Below, in pieces: positions 8,397 to 16,824 of a stretch of DNA of 64,000 nucleotides; the stretch's first letter is position 1; each line of letters begins with the position of its first letter. The position numbers were made by a program, and so were the translations under genes. Origin of the DNA: VXOI01 sp965197575 (GTDB lineage: Bacteria; Chloroflexota; Dehalococcoidia; Lucifugimonadales; UBA3495); assembly GCA_965197575.1 (NCBI GenBank), contig OZ240214.1, positions 930,001 through 994,000 of the forward strand, in the 5' to 3' direction. Below the pieces are notes generated by a model. The model saw nothing but the letters and a program-made list of their open reading frames with translations. It did not search any database and was not told the DNA's origin.

Positions 8397-9653
8397 CTAG
8401 TCCGCCACTGGCACTGGCGCGGCGGCAGGCAGCTTGTCGATGCAGGATTGCCCGCCCTTGAGGACGAGCTTGATGGCGTCTTTGTCGCGCAGGACGCCGA
8501 TGTTGGCCAGGGGGTCGCCGTCTACGGCCAGCAGGTCGGCCTGCTTGCCCTTTTCGACCGTGCCGGTTTCCTTAGCCAAGCCGATGCACTCGGCGGCCCA
8601 GCCGGTGGCGGTCTGGATGGCCTGCATCGGGGTCAGGCCGCGCTCCACCATCAACTCGATCTCGCGGGCGTTGTCGCCGTGGACGAAGCCCCCGGCGTCG
8701 GTGCCGGCGGTTATCTTAACCCCGGCGGTGACTGCCCGGTGGAGGCTCTCTTGGTGTACGTGCCTCAAGGACTGTGACCGCGCCTGTATGTGGGGCGCGC
8801 TGATGGTCGAGTGGAACTCGTAGACCTCGAACGTCGGGGTGAAGAAAGTGTTACTGTCGGCCATCATCTTCAGCAGGTCGGGGTCGTCGGCCAGGTAGCA
8901 GCCGTGCTCGACTGAACCCACCCCCGCCTCGATGCACATGCGAAGGCCCGGCCCGCCCAGCGCATGGCACATGGTCAGCTTTTCCAGGGTGTGGGCCTCG
9001 TCCACCAGGGCTTTCACTTCGTCGGGACCGAAGGCGATGTCCATCGGCCCGTGGCCCTGGCGGGAGCTGGCCCCGCCGGTAGTGGCGAACTTGATCACGT
9101 CGGCCCCCACGCGCACCATCTCGCGGACGATGGAGCGGACGGCCTGGGCGCCGTTGGCCACGCCGATGGGCCGCATCGGGTCGTTGTTGTAGGCGGTGCG
9201 CTGTCCCGATCCGCTCACCCGGTCGCCGATGCCGCCGGTGGGCGAGATGATCGACACTGCGGTCAACAGCCGCGGCCCTTGCAGCAGCCCTTGAGCGATG
9301 GCGTCCTTGAACCCGGCGTCCAAGCCACCGGCGTCGCGGATGGTGGTATAGCCAGCGGCCAAGGACTCCTCAATGGCCTTGGCAGTCTTGAGGTGGGCCA
9401 GCGAGGCGGGTTCCTCGATCTCCCACCGGCTGATCAGCGAGTAGTTCTTGTCGGCCAGATGGTCGTGAGTGTCGATCAGGCCGGGAAGCAGGGTCAGCCC
9501 GGTGAGGTCCACGCGCTCGGCGTCGGGCGGGATGGCAACCGCGCCCCGCGCTCCCACGGCCTCAATGCGCTCCCCGTCCACCAGGACGACGGAGTCCCGC
9601 AGCACCGCGCCCCCGGTGCCATCGATCAGATCGGCGCCGGTCAATGCCTTCAT
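8397..9653 (-). CDS. Amidohydrolase family protein (imidazolonepropionase/prolidase-like)
   Basis: A 418-aa metal-dependent amidohydrolase. It carries the first metal motif HDH in GLIDTHDHLAD, later histidines in MCHALGG and VEHGCYL, and the C-terminal catalytic Asp in TAGTDAGG. A final KGKQADLLAVDGDPL segment is typical of the composite beta-sandwich domain. The closest group by eye is the imidazolonepropionase-like/Xaa-Pro dipeptidase (Sgx9260-type) branch, hydrolysing amide bonds of small cyclic or N-acyl substrates. No signal peptide is seen. A promoter-like TTGACA-N18-TAGCAT lies just upstream. It is divergent from the TolB-like gene. Confidence 0.85.
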   Translation of the reverse strand: MKALTGADLIDGTGGAVLRDSVVLVDGERIEAVGARGAVAIPPDAERVDLTGLTLLPGLIDTHDHLADKNYSLISRWEIEEPASLAHLKTAKAIEESLAAGYTTIRDAGGLDAGFKDAIAQGLLQGPRLLTAVSIISPTGGIGDRVSGSGQRTAYNNDPMRPIGVANGAQAVRSIVREMVRVGADVIKFATTGGASSRQGHGPMDIAFGPDEVKALVDEAHTLEKLTMCHALGGPGLRMCIEAGVGSVEHGCYLADDPDLLKMMADSNTFFTPTFEVYEFHSTISAPHIQARSQSLRHVHQESLHRAVTAGVKITAGTDAGGFVHGDNAREIELMVERGLTPMQAIQTATGWAAECIGLAKETGTVEKGKQADLLAVDGDPLANIGVLRDKDAIKLVLKGGQSCIDKLPAAAPVPVAD

Positions 9654-9693
9654 CGGTCACTGCCTCCAATGCGTAGTGGGCTTGTTGGCTCCG

Positions 9694-9723
9694 ATGCTAG
9701 TTACTACCCGTCAACGCTGTCAA
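9694..9723 (-). promoter_or_regulatory. Sigma70-type promoter for the amidohydrolase
   Basis: On the minus strand a perfect -35 TTGACA (9723-9718) is followed after 18 nt by TAGCAT (9699-9694). The expected start is near 9687, leaving a leader of about 34 nt before the ATG at 9653. Confidence 0.5.
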
Positions 9724-9773
9724 GGGCGCGGGTTCGGCGCCGTTTTTCGCCAAATCCCGAAGCCGTAGCCGCT

Positions 9774-9802
9774 CTGAACGCGGGCGGGATTGCGCCTATA
9801 AT
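9774..9802 (+). promoter_or_regulatory. Promoter for the TolB-like gene, possibly leaderless
   Basis: A perfect -10 TATAAT (9797-9802) has a CTGAAC -35-like hexamer (9774-9779) 17 nt upstream. The ATG at 9810 begins 7 nt after the -10 box, which is where transcription should start. The mRNA would therefore have no 5' leader or SD. Confidence 0.5.
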
Positions 9803-9809
9803 CCTTAGC

Positions 9810-10862
9810 ATGGCATTTGGCAAAGCGCTGGCGCTGCTGATCGGAGTGGTTTGGGCCGCCCTGCTCTTGGGCTGTACGACGGGCGGGGACGATGTGGTGT
9901 TCGTGTCCGAGGTCGACGGCGACGCGGAGATATATTCGGTCGATCCCGAATCCGGGGAACTCTTGGCGCTGACCAGCAACAACGCCGGCGACTACGCTCC
10001 GGCCTGGTCTCCTTCCCGGCGTTATGTCGCCTACGAGTCCAACGAGTCGGGAGACCTGGAGATAAACCTGGTCGACGAAAAAGGCGAGCGGGTTACTCGC
10101 GTCACCCACACGGCGGGCGACGACCGCACCCCGCGTTGGAGTCCGAGGGGAACTCGACTGGCCTACATCGCCTCCCAGGACGGCAACGGCGAGGTCTACA
10201 TAGCCACGATGGAGGGAGGCCGGGTGGACCGTGCCACCCGCGATGAGGCCGAGGACCGCTTGGGCGGCTGGTCTCCCGACGGCGAGTGGCTGGCCTTTTA
10301 TAGGGACGTCGGCACCGAGGGCTCAGACGCCGCCGACCCGGCCCTCGGAGATCAGGCGAACAAGAGCGGCATCTGGCTGCGCAATCCGGCCGGGGTGAAC
10401 CTGATCCAACTGACCGAGGGGCCCGACAGCGGCCCGGTGTGGTCCCCCGACGGCGAACACATCGCCTTCGTAAGGGAGGTCGAGGGCAATCAGGACGTTT
10501 ATCTCCTTAGCCGGGTCGAGAATGGGACGTGGCAGGACGACGCCCGGCTGACCCGCCTCACCCAGCATCCGGCCGCGGACCACTCCCCGGCCTGGTCGCC
10601 GGAGGATAACGTCATCGCCTACGTGACCGGGCGGCACGGCGCGACGGAAATCTACGTGATGCAGGCCGACGGTTCCGGGCAGGCGCGTCTGACCACCAAC
10701 GAGGCCGACGACGTGAGCCCGGTCTGGTCGCCCGACGGCGACCGCATCGCCTTCGTCTCCCGCCTCTACGGTCCCGGCGAGATTTTCGTGATGAACGCCG
10801 ACGGGACCGGGCAGCGCCGCCTCACCGCCAACGACGCCGAGGACTACGCCCCCGACTGGTAG
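9810..10862 (+). CDS. TolB-like beta-propeller lipoprotein (WD40/PD40 repeats)
   Basis: A 350-aa secreted lipoprotein. Residues 1-21 form a hydrophobic signal ending in the lipobox LLLGC (Cys22). The rest is a run of TolB/PD40 blades, each with a segment like AWSPSRRYVAYESN, RWSPRGTRLAYIAS, VWSPDGDRIAFVSR, about seven in all, ending WSP...DYAPDW. Such propellers mediate protein-protein contacts or sugar binding at the cell surface. No Tol/Pal genes are nearby, so it is not the canonical TolB. I chose the ATG at 9810 because it gives a correct signal peptide; the open frame extends far upstream only by chance antisense to the amidohydrolase. Confidence 0.88.
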   Translation: MAFGKALALLIGVVWAALLLGCTTGGDDVVFVSEVDGDAEIYSVDPESGELLALTSNNAGDYAPAWSPSRRYVAYESNESGDLEINLVDEKGERVTRVTHTAGDDRTPRWSPRGTRLAYIASQDGNGEVYIATMEGGRVDRATRDEAEDRLGGWSPDGEWLAFYRDVGTEGSDAADPALGDQANKSGIWLRNPAGVNLIQLTEGPDSGPVWSPDGEHIAFVREVEGNQDVYLLSRVENGTWQDDARLTRLTQHPAADHSPAWSPEDNVIAYVTGRHGATEIYVMQADGSGQARLTTNEADDVSPVWSPDGDRIAFVSRLYGPGEIFVMNADGTGQRRLTANDAEDYAPDW

Positions 10863-10871
10863 CCTTGTTTA

Positions 10872-10940
10872 TTCACCACAGAGAGCGCAGAGATTTTTTG
10901 ATTTAAGAAACAAAACTCCCGCTGCGCTCTCTGCGGTGAA
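10872..10940. repeat. Near-perfect 19-bp inverted repeat around a 31-bp AT-rich loop
   Basis: Left arm 10872-10890 (TTCACCACAGAGAGCGCAG) and right arm 10922-10940 are inverse complements at 18 of 19 positions. The loop is AT-rich. There is no T-run after the right arm, so it is not a typical plus-strand terminator. It resembles the small dispersed palindromes (CACAGAG-type repeats) seen in many bacterial genomes. No second copy was noticed in this window. Confidence 0.8.
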
Positions 10941-10958
10941 AAAAGGGTAGAATCAGGC

Positions 10959-11537
10959 ATGGACTACGCCAAGATCGCTCCCATGATGGGCAACCTGTGG
11001 TCTCCCATAACGGCGGTGACTTCCCGGTGGCAGGGGAGGGACAACGCCCAGATTTGCGTTTCGATCGGCGGTGCCTCCATTGTCGCCGAGCGGCCCAGGG
11101 TTATCGTTCAGCTTTACAAGACCAATTTGTCCCATGAAATGGTGCTGGGCAGCGGGGCATTCGCCGTCAATTTCCCCCGCGCGGACCAACTGCATTGGAT
11201 CAAAGACTTCGGCCTGGTCTCGGGACGGGACTGCGACAAGCTGGCCGGATTCGATTTCCGGCCCGGTGAGTCCGGGAGCCCGTTGCTGGAGGACTGTTGG
11301 GGCTGGCTGGACTGCCGAGTCATCAACGCCATGGACGGCGGCGACATGACCTGCTTCCTGGCCGATGTGCTGGACGGCAAGACGGTCTCGCCGGGCGAGC
11401 CGCTGTGGTGGCGGGATGCCCGCACCCGGATGCCCGATGAGTGGATGCAGGAATGGCAGCGCAAGCAGACCGGCGAGGTGGCCCACTCCCGCTCCCGGAT
11501 GTCCCAGATCGACTACTCCTCCTTTCGACCGGCTTAA
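10959..11537 (+). CDS. Flavin reductase family protein (FMN-binding split barrel)
   Basis: A 192-aa flavin-reductase-like protein. It shows an N-terminal SPITAVTSR, the ERPRVIVQLYKTNLSHEMV segment that corresponds to the flavin-binding PP.ixv.i...~hT region, and GAFAVNFPR. These enzymes use NAD(P)H to reduce FMN/FAD, often for two-component monooxygenases. Several luciferase-like monooxygenases are encoded elsewhere in the window but none is adjacent. The start is the ATG after the inverted repeat. The next gene starts 35 bp downstream of its stop and is probably co-transcribed. Confidence 0.8.
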   Translation: MDYAKIAPMMGNLWSPITAVTSRWQGRDNAQICVSIGGASIVAERPRVIVQLYKTNLSHEMVLGSGAFAVNFPRADQLHWIKDFGLVSGRDCDKLAGFDFRPGESGSPLLEDCWGWLDCRVINAMDGGDMTCFLADVLDGKTVSPGEPLWWRDARTRMPDEWMQEWQRKQTGEVAHSRSRMSQIDYSSFRPA

Positions 11538-11572
11538 AATGCAGCCCGACCCCATCACGCAAGGCGCGCGAT

Positions 11573-12709
11573 ATGGAAAATGAAATCCACGGACTTATCC
11601 AGAAAGTCCACTCGACGCCCCACAAGACCGTGATGGCGGTGTCGGGGGCGGGCACTCAGGCGGTGGCCTGGCTCTTGGGGGTCGGCGGCGCGTCCCGCAC
11701 CATCCTGGAAGTGGTGGTGCCCTACGGGCGTCGCTCCATGCAAGGATTCCTGGGCTTCGAGCCGGAGCAGTCGGCCTCGGCGGAGACGGCGCGCGACATG
11801 GCCCGGGCCGCGTTCCGCAAGGCCCGTACGCAACTGGAGGACGATTCGCCTCCGGTTGGGCTGGCCTGCGCCGCCACCATCGCGACCGACCGGCCCAAGC
11901 GCGGCGAACACCGGGCCTTCGTGGCGGTCTGGGACGCCGCCGCCACGACCACCTGGTCGCTCCTGCTTCACAAGGGTCTGCGGGACCGGGCCGGGGAGGA
12001 AGAATTGGTGAGCCGGATCATCGTGCAGGCGCTGGCGTCCGCCTGCGGTCTGGAACCGGAGTTCGACCTGGGCCTGACTGTCGGCGACAACCTGGAAGTG
12101 GTTTCCACGCCCCGCCCGGCGCCGCTGGAGCAACTCGTGTCCGGCGAAGCGGGTTGGGTGGTGCGCCGCCCCGACGGAAGCCTGGAGGTCGAGGGAGCCG
12201 CGCCATCGGCCATGCTGCCCGGTTCCTTCAACCCGGTACACGAGGGTCACCGCGGGCTGGCCAAGGCCGCGGCGGCGCTGTTGGGGGAAACGCCGGTCTA
12301 CGAGCTGTCCGTCACCAACGTCGACAAGCCCCCGCTGCGGGCGGAGGAGATCGAGCGGCGGCTGGAGCGTTTCGACCGGGGTGAGACCGTGGTGTTGACC
12401 AGGGCCGAGACCTTCTACAAGAAGGCGGCCCTGTTCCCCGGCCGCGCGTTCGTCATCGGCTGGGACACCGCCGTGCGGATCGTAGCTCCCCGTTACTACG
12501 AAGACGAGACCGCGATGCTGCGGGCGCTGGCGGAGATGTGGGCCTGCGGGACCCGGTTCCTGGTCGCCGGCCGCCTGGACGGCGATTCCTTCAAGACTCT
12601 GGACGACGTTCATGCGCCGCCGGGTTTCGCCCCCATGTTCGACGAAATCCCAGAGGCCATGTTCCGCCGCGACATCTCCTCCACAACGCTGCGGGAGCAA
12701 CCGGCGTAA
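11573..12709 (+). CDS. CinA-like (NMN deamidase) domain fused to NadD-like nucleotidyltransferase domain
   Basis: A 378-aa two-domain protein. Residues about 5-165 resemble the CinA C-terminal/PncC domain (AVSGAGTQAVAWLLGVGG, then GASRTILEVVVPYG). The usual ESCTGG is replaced by VSGAGT, so amidase activity is uncertain. Residues about 212-376 are a HxGH nucleotidyltransferase with PGSFNPVHEGH (H223-H226) and a C-terminal ISSTTLR corresponding to ISSTxIR. The architecture recalls plant/bacterial 'nucleotidylyl transferase superfamily' proteins with a CinA-like N-terminus. A role in pyridine-nucleotide recycling is inferred. The GTG-extended form was rejected because the ATG at 11573 aligns with the start of the CinA fold. 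Confidence 0.8.
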   Translation: MENEIHGLIQKVHSTPHKTVMAVSGAGTQAVAWLLGVGGASRTILEVVVPYGRRSMQGFLGFEPEQSASAETARDMARAAFRKARTQLEDDSPPVGLACAATIATDRPKRGEHRAFVAVWDAAATTTWSLLLHKGLRDRAGEEELVSRIIVQALASACGLEPEFDLGLTVGDNLEVVSTPRPAPLEQLVSGEAGWVVRRPDGSLEVEGAAPSAMLPGSFNPVHEGHRGLAKAAAALLGETPVYELSVTNVDKPPLRAEEIERRLERFDRGETVVLTRAETFYKKAALFPGRAFVIGWDTAVRIVAPRYYEDETAMLRALAEMWACGTRFLVAGRLDGDSFKTLDDVHAPPGFAPMFDEIPEAMFRRDISSTTLREQPA

Positions 12710-12719
12710 CGGAAAGAAT

Positions 12720-13043
12720 ATGCCCAGAGACAGCTTTCCGATAGGAGTCTCCGACCACCTGAAGTGGTACGTCTACCGCCTGATCGATTCTCGAAATGGT
12801 GAGACCTTCTACGTCGGCAAAGGGCAGGGAAACCGTATTTTCGACCATGCCAAGGGCGAGTTCTCATCGACGGATGAGGACGCCGCCGACCTGAAGCTGC
12901 AACGCATCAAGGAAATCAAGACCGCTGGCCTGGAGGTGGGCCATCTGATGCACCGGCATGGAATCGACCAGCGAAAGGTTGCCTATGAAGCGGAAGCCGC
13001 TCCACCAATAGGGAAAAGAGCCAACCTTGTTCAGAGACGATGA
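12720..13043 (+). CDS. Truncated GIY-YIG (LEM-3-like) endonuclease-domain protein
   Basis: This 107-aa ORF starts with a clear GIY-YIG core: WYVYRLID, then ETFYVGKGQGNR, and RHGIDQRKVAYEAEA, which matches the LEM-3-like pattern of RHGL...A...E(A)A. Such proteins usually continue with an ID...L.N...G segment and another 80-150 residues. Here the frame ends soon after in PPIGKRANLVQRR. Truncation or a frameshift seems likely. It begins 11 bp after the CinA/NadD-like gene and overlaps the next ORF by 17 bp. Nuclease function is doubtful. Confidence 0.6.
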   Translation: MPRDSFPIGVSDHLKWYVYRLIDSRNGETFYVGKGQGNRIFDHAKGEFSSTDEDAADLKLQRIKEIKTAGLEVGHLMHRHGIDQRKVAYEAEAAPPIGKRANLVQRR

Positions 13044-13407
13044 CGCCAGAACGCTTGTCATATCGCTTATCATCGCCACTCTATTCATGGGAGCAGCGAC
13101 CTGGTACGAAATAGCCTACCGCACCGAAGACTCTTGGCTTGAGACCATAACCTCAATTGCCATGTGGATCGGCCCTTCGCTGGGGCTGACAATTTTTATC
13201 ATGGCGTACAGAGAGGCAGCCAAAATGATCGCCGAAAAATATAAGGCCAGACGCTACAATGAAGGTATCGAGAGTGCCGACGCGGAATGGGCCGCTTGGT
13301 TGGAAAGGCGAGACCAGGCTTTCGCGGAAGGCAGGGAGTTCACGGAGCCCAATCCCCGCGAGGCCAGGCAGGCCCGGAAACATAACGGCTCAAACTCGGG
13401 ACGCTAA
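13027..13407 (+). CDS. Small two-TM membrane protein with charged cytoplasmic tail
   Basis: A 126-aa hypothetical protein starting at a TTG. It has two hydrophobic segments (about residues 9-27 and 40-59) followed by a strongly charged tail containing AEWAAWLERRDQAFAEG and a FTEPNPREARQARK end. A W-x-x-W-x-x-RR...A.G..F.EP tail of this sort recurs at the C-terminus of otherwise unrelated small bacterial proteins. No family is assigned. It overlaps the GIY-YIG fragment, and together they may be an acquired or decaying cassette just before the nuo promoter. Confidence 0.55.
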   Translation: MFRDDDARTLVISLIIATLFMGAATWYEIAYRTEDSWLETITSIAMWIGPSLGLTIFIMAYREAAKMIAEKYKARRYNEGIESADAEWAAWLERRDQAFAEGREFTEPNPREARQARKHNGSNSGR

Positions 13408-13466
13408 CCGGCCTCGGCGTTGTATCTGAGAGGATTGAATGTCCCATTCGCCGCCCTTCAATTTCA

Positions 13467-13495
13467 TTGACACTCACATGGGCCGATGATATAGT
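13467..13495 (+). promoter_or_regulatory. Consensus sigma70 promoter of the nuo operon
   Basis: A perfect -35 TTGACA (13467-13472) is separated by exactly 17 nt from TATAGT (13490-13495). Transcription should begin near 13502, giving a leader of about 75 nt before nuoA. This is the only strong promoter seen upstream of the 11-kb complex I operon. Confidence 0.75.
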
Positions 13496-13577
13496 CCCGT
13501 CCGCCGATAGTAGGTATTTTGAGCGAAACGCGCCGCCTTGGGGCCCGCGTTCCGAGGACGAATAAGCCCTCCCCGCT

Positions 13578-13969
13578 ATGCTGCTTCAGGCCTTCAGCCC
13601 CGACCTTTTCACTGAGAACTACACCGCTGTGGCCATCTCCGCCGCCGTCGCGGCCTTGGCGATTGCCGGTATGTTCGGTGGTTCGCGCCTGCTTTCGGCC
13701 CGCCGGGCCTCCGAGGTCAAGCTCACCACCTACGAGTGCGGGATACCGGCCACGCCCTACACCTGGTCCAACATCAACGTCCGCTTCTACGTCTTCGCCA
13801 TCCTGTTCCTGATATTCGACGTAGAGGCAGTCTTCCTGTTCCCTTGGGCGGTCATCTTCCTGAAGGAGCAGGCCATCAATTCCAACGCCCTGCCCTTCTA
13901 CGCCATGATGCTCTTCCTGGCGGTGCTGGGCTTCGCTATCGTCTACGCTTGGAGGAAGGGGGTGCTCGA

Positions 13970-13982
<13 letters not shown>
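13578..13982 (+). CDS. nuoA: NADH-quinone oxidoreductase subunit A
   Basis: A 134-aa membrane subunit of complex I. It has three predicted TM helices, the loop YECGIPATPYTWSNINVRFYVFAILFLIF-type motif (tyrosine-Glu-Cys-Gly followed by RFY) and the FDVEAVFLFPWA segment diagnostic of NuoA. NuoA sits at the junction of the membrane and peripheral arms near the quinone site. It is the first gene behind a consensus promoter, and its stop overlaps the nuoB start by 13 bp. Confidence 0.96.
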
Positions 13983-14490
<508 letters not shown>

Positions 14491-14491
<1 letters not shown>

Positions 14492-15096
14492 TGGTCGAGT
14501 CCGCCGAGTCCAACCAGACCCCGGAAGAGGCGGCGCCCGGCGTGGAAGGCGAGAGCGGCGCGTCAGTAACCCCCGACGAGGCCGAGCCGGAACCCCAGGG
14601 GCCGGACCTGAGCCTGCTGACGGAGCGGGGGCGCGAAACTCTCCAGGCCACCCTGGAGGTGCTGCGCGAATTCGACCCCCAGCCGGGCACGCTGAACGAC
14701 CTGCCCCAGGTGTCGGTGGCTAGCCGCGATACCGAGTCGGTGTGCAGCCTGCTCAAGAACGACCCTCGAATCGCGGCCAAGATGCTGCTTTGCCTGGCGG
14801 CGGTGGACTACCCGGACAACCTCCAGATGGTGTACGTGCTTCAATCGTTGGAGCCGGAGCGGACGCTCATACTAAAGACCGACCTGCCCAAGGATCATAC
14901 AGGACGCCGGGACCCGATGGTTCCCTCGGTCGCGTCGGTCTGGAGGGCGGCCGATTGGTACGAGCGCGAAGCTCACGACCTGTTCGGGGTGGTCTTTCAG
15001 GGGCATCCGGACCTGTCGCCGCTGTTGCTCTATGATGGATTCGAAGGGTATCCCGGCCGCAAAGAATATCCTTTCTACGAGTACAAAGAGTTTTAG
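14491..15096 (+). CDS. nuoC: NADH-quinone oxidoreductase subunit C (30 kDa)
   Basis: A 201-aa peripheral-arm subunit. The C-terminal signature is recognisable: WYEREAHDLFGVVFQGHPDL followed by a GYPGRKEYPF variant of the usual PLRKDYP. The first 40 or so residues are an acidic, low-complexity extension rich in E/A/P that I would not expect in a typical NuoC. The start is a GTG overlapping the nuoB stop by one base. It is separate from nuoD, and two HicB-like genes lie between them. Confidence 0.9.
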
Positions 15097-15098
15097 AC

Positions 15099-15377
15099 TT
15101 GGAACAGTTGGCCCTGACCGCCCGCGTGGCCTGCGTACAAGATGACAAGGACAGCGTCTGGTACGTGGCTCGCGTCGACGGGCTGCCCCTGGAAGGTGAG
15201 GGAGACTCGGTGGAATCGGCACAGGAAGACTTGGTGCAGGTAATGAGGGGCTGGATCGAGGCCCAGGACGGCACGGAGAGCCTGGAAACCACGCTGGCCC
15301 AGGCCGGGTTTCCGGGCGTTGACGAGGATACAGAGCTACAGTTGGAGTTCGAGCCGACACCAGCCGAGGAAGGATAA
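15099..15377 (+). CDS. HicB-like domain protein 1, inside the nuo operon
   Basis: A 92-aa protein starting at a TTG two bases after nuoC. It has the pattern of the HicB/DUF1902-type antitoxin fold: a basic start, DSVWYVARVDGLPLEGEGDS, then a SVESAQEDLVQVMRGWI helix, as in HicB's 'GdT.eeA..n'. There is no DNA-binding domain and no adjacent HicA toxin. Its place in a translationally tight run between nuoC and nuoD implies co-expression with complex I. A structural or assembly role is possible but unproven. Confidence 0.65.
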   Translation: MEQLALTARVACVQDDKDSVWYVARVDGLPLEGEGDSVESAQEDLVQVMRGWIEAQDGTESLETTLAQAGFPGVDEDTELQLEFEPTPAEEG

Positions 15378-15384
15378 GCCGCCG

Positions 15385-15672
15385 ATGGCGCGAGAAGGGG
15401 CAAAGGACAGCATCACCTACCGGATCGAGGAGTCCAGGACCGGAGCATCCTGGCAGGCGGTGTGTCCGGAGTTGCTGATCACCGGGTTCGGCGACACGGC
15501 GGACGAGGCCAAGGACTCGCTGCGGCGGCAGGTCTCCGAGTACCTGGAAGACTGCGACGACCTGGGCGTCCTGGACGAGGTGCTGATCGAGGCGGGGTTT
15601 TACTTTGACGACGACCGCTGGATAAGCAACGAAGTGGAGCCGGTCAAAGGGCCGGACATAGTTATCCTTTAG
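15385..15672 (+). CDS. HicB-like domain protein 2, inside the nuo operon
   Basis: A 95-aa protein with the HicB fold pattern more clearly than its neighbour: ASWQAVCPELLITGFGDT, then DEAKDSLRRQVSEYLED. The C-terminal part FYFDDDRWISNEVEPV is a divergent tail. The ATG at 15385, 7 bp after the first HicB-like gene, was chosen over an upstream frame start inside that gene. The two proteins share topology and are probably ancient paralogues. No HicA-type double-stranded-RNA-binding toxin is nearby. Confidence 0.65.
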   Translation: MAREGAKDSITYRIEESRTGASWQAVCPELLITGFGDTADEAKDSLRRQVSEYLEDCDDLGVLDEVLIEAGFYFDDDRWISNEVEPVKGPDIVIL

Positions 15673-15693
15673 GCCCGTCACCGTTAAAGAGAT

Positions 15694-16824
15694 ATGGCTG
15701 AAGTCGTCAACAACGCAATCGCCAACGCCGAGCCCATCGAGATGCTGCTCAACATGGGGCCGCAGCATCCATCGACGCACGGCGTCTTCCGGATGGTGCT
15801 ATGGGTGGACGGCGAGAAGGTGGTCGACCTCGTTCCCCATATCGGCTACCTGCACCGCGGCTCGGAGAAGCTCTGCGAGGGCGAGCAGTACCACCAGGTC
15901 ACCACTCTGTTCGACCGGCTGGACTACATCGCCAATTTCAACAACGAGCAGGTGTATTGCCGGGCTGTCGAGAAGCTGATGGGCCTAGAGGTGCCGGAAC
16001 GGGCCGAGTACATCCGCGTCATTCTCTGCGAACTCAACCGCATCGCCAGCCATCTGCTCTTCGTCGCCACGATGGGGCTGGACGCCGGCGCCATGACGCC
16101 CTCCATGTTCTGCTTCCGGGGCCGGGAGAGGATACAAGGGCTGTTTGAGGCGGTGTCCGGCGCCCGCATGATGCACAACTATTTCCGCGTCGGCGGCCTC
16201 AAGGAGGACGTTCCCGACGACTTCATGGACCGGATGCGGGTCCTGCTTCCGCTGGTGCGCGAGGACGTCGTGGAGTCGGACAAGCTCCTCAGCTTCAACG
16301 AGATTTTCCTGGCCCGCCTGAAGGACGTTGCGCCCATCAGCGCCGAAGACGCCGTGGACTTCGGACTGACCGGGCCTTGCCTGCGCGCCTCGGGCGTCGA
16401 CTACGACGTTCGGAAGGCCGCTCCGTATTCGATTTACGACCGCTTCGACTTCGACGTTCCTATCGGGCTGGACGGCGACTGCTGGGACCGCTACTACCTG
16501 CGGGTGCAGGAGATGTACGAGTCGCTGCGTATCGTCGAGCAGGCCCTGGAGCAGTTGCCCGAGGGCAACGTGACCTCGCCGCTGGGCCGCCGCCTGATCC
16601 GCCCGCCCGAGGGCGAGGTCTACGTGCGGGCTGAGAACCCGCGGGGCGAGATCGGGGTCTACTTGATCAGCGACGGCACCGACCGTCCCTACCGGCTGAA
16701 GGTCAGACCGCCTTCCTTCTGCAACCTCTCCGCCATCCGCGCGATGCTGATCAATACCTGGGTGGCCGACGCGGTGGTCATTCTGGGCTCGCTGGACATC
16801 GTGATGGGCGAGGTCGACCGCTGA
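15694..16824 (+). CDS. nuoD: NADH-quinone oxidoreductase subunit D (49 kDa)
   Basis: This 376-aa quinone-site subunit is homologous to the [NiFe]-hydrogenase large subunit but lacks its Ni ligands. It has the N-terminal NMGPQHPSTHGV, the HIGYLHRGSEKL motif, YCRAVEKLMGLEVPERA, and the C-terminal SDGTDRPYRLKVRPPSF, ending in VMGEVDR. The length fits a split NuoD rather than a NuoCD fusion. Its TGA overlaps the nuoH ATG (TGATG). Confidence 0.96.
   Translation: MAEVVNNAIANAEPIEMLLNMGPQHPSTHGVFRMVLWVDGEKVVDLVPHIGYLHRGSEKLCEGEQYHQVTTLFDRLDYIANFNNEQVYCRAVEKLMGLEVPERAEYIRVILCELNRIASHLLFVATMGLDAGAMTPSMFCFRGRERIQGLFEAVSGARMMHNYFRVGGLKEDVPDDFMDRMRVLLPLVREDVVESDKLLSFNEIFLARLKDVAPISAEDAVDFGLTGPCLRASGVDYDVRKAAPYSIYDRFDFDVPIGLDGDCWDRYYLRVQEMYESLRIVEQALEQLPEGNVTSPLGRRLIRPPEGEVYVRAENPRGEIGVYLISDGTDRPYRLKVRPPSFCNLSAIRAMLINTWVADAVVILGSLDIVMGEVDR

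Noticed and set aside
8964..9809. Upstream extension of the TolB-like frame
   Set aside because: It runs antisense to the amidohydrolase; the ATG at 9810 gives a proper lipoprotein signal.
11441..11572. GTG-initiated extension of the CinA/NadD-like gene
   Set aside because: It overlaps the end of the flavin reductase and adds no family sequence.
15099..15672. HicAB toxin-antitoxin system
   Set aside because: No HicA-like toxin ORF is present next to the HicB-like genes.
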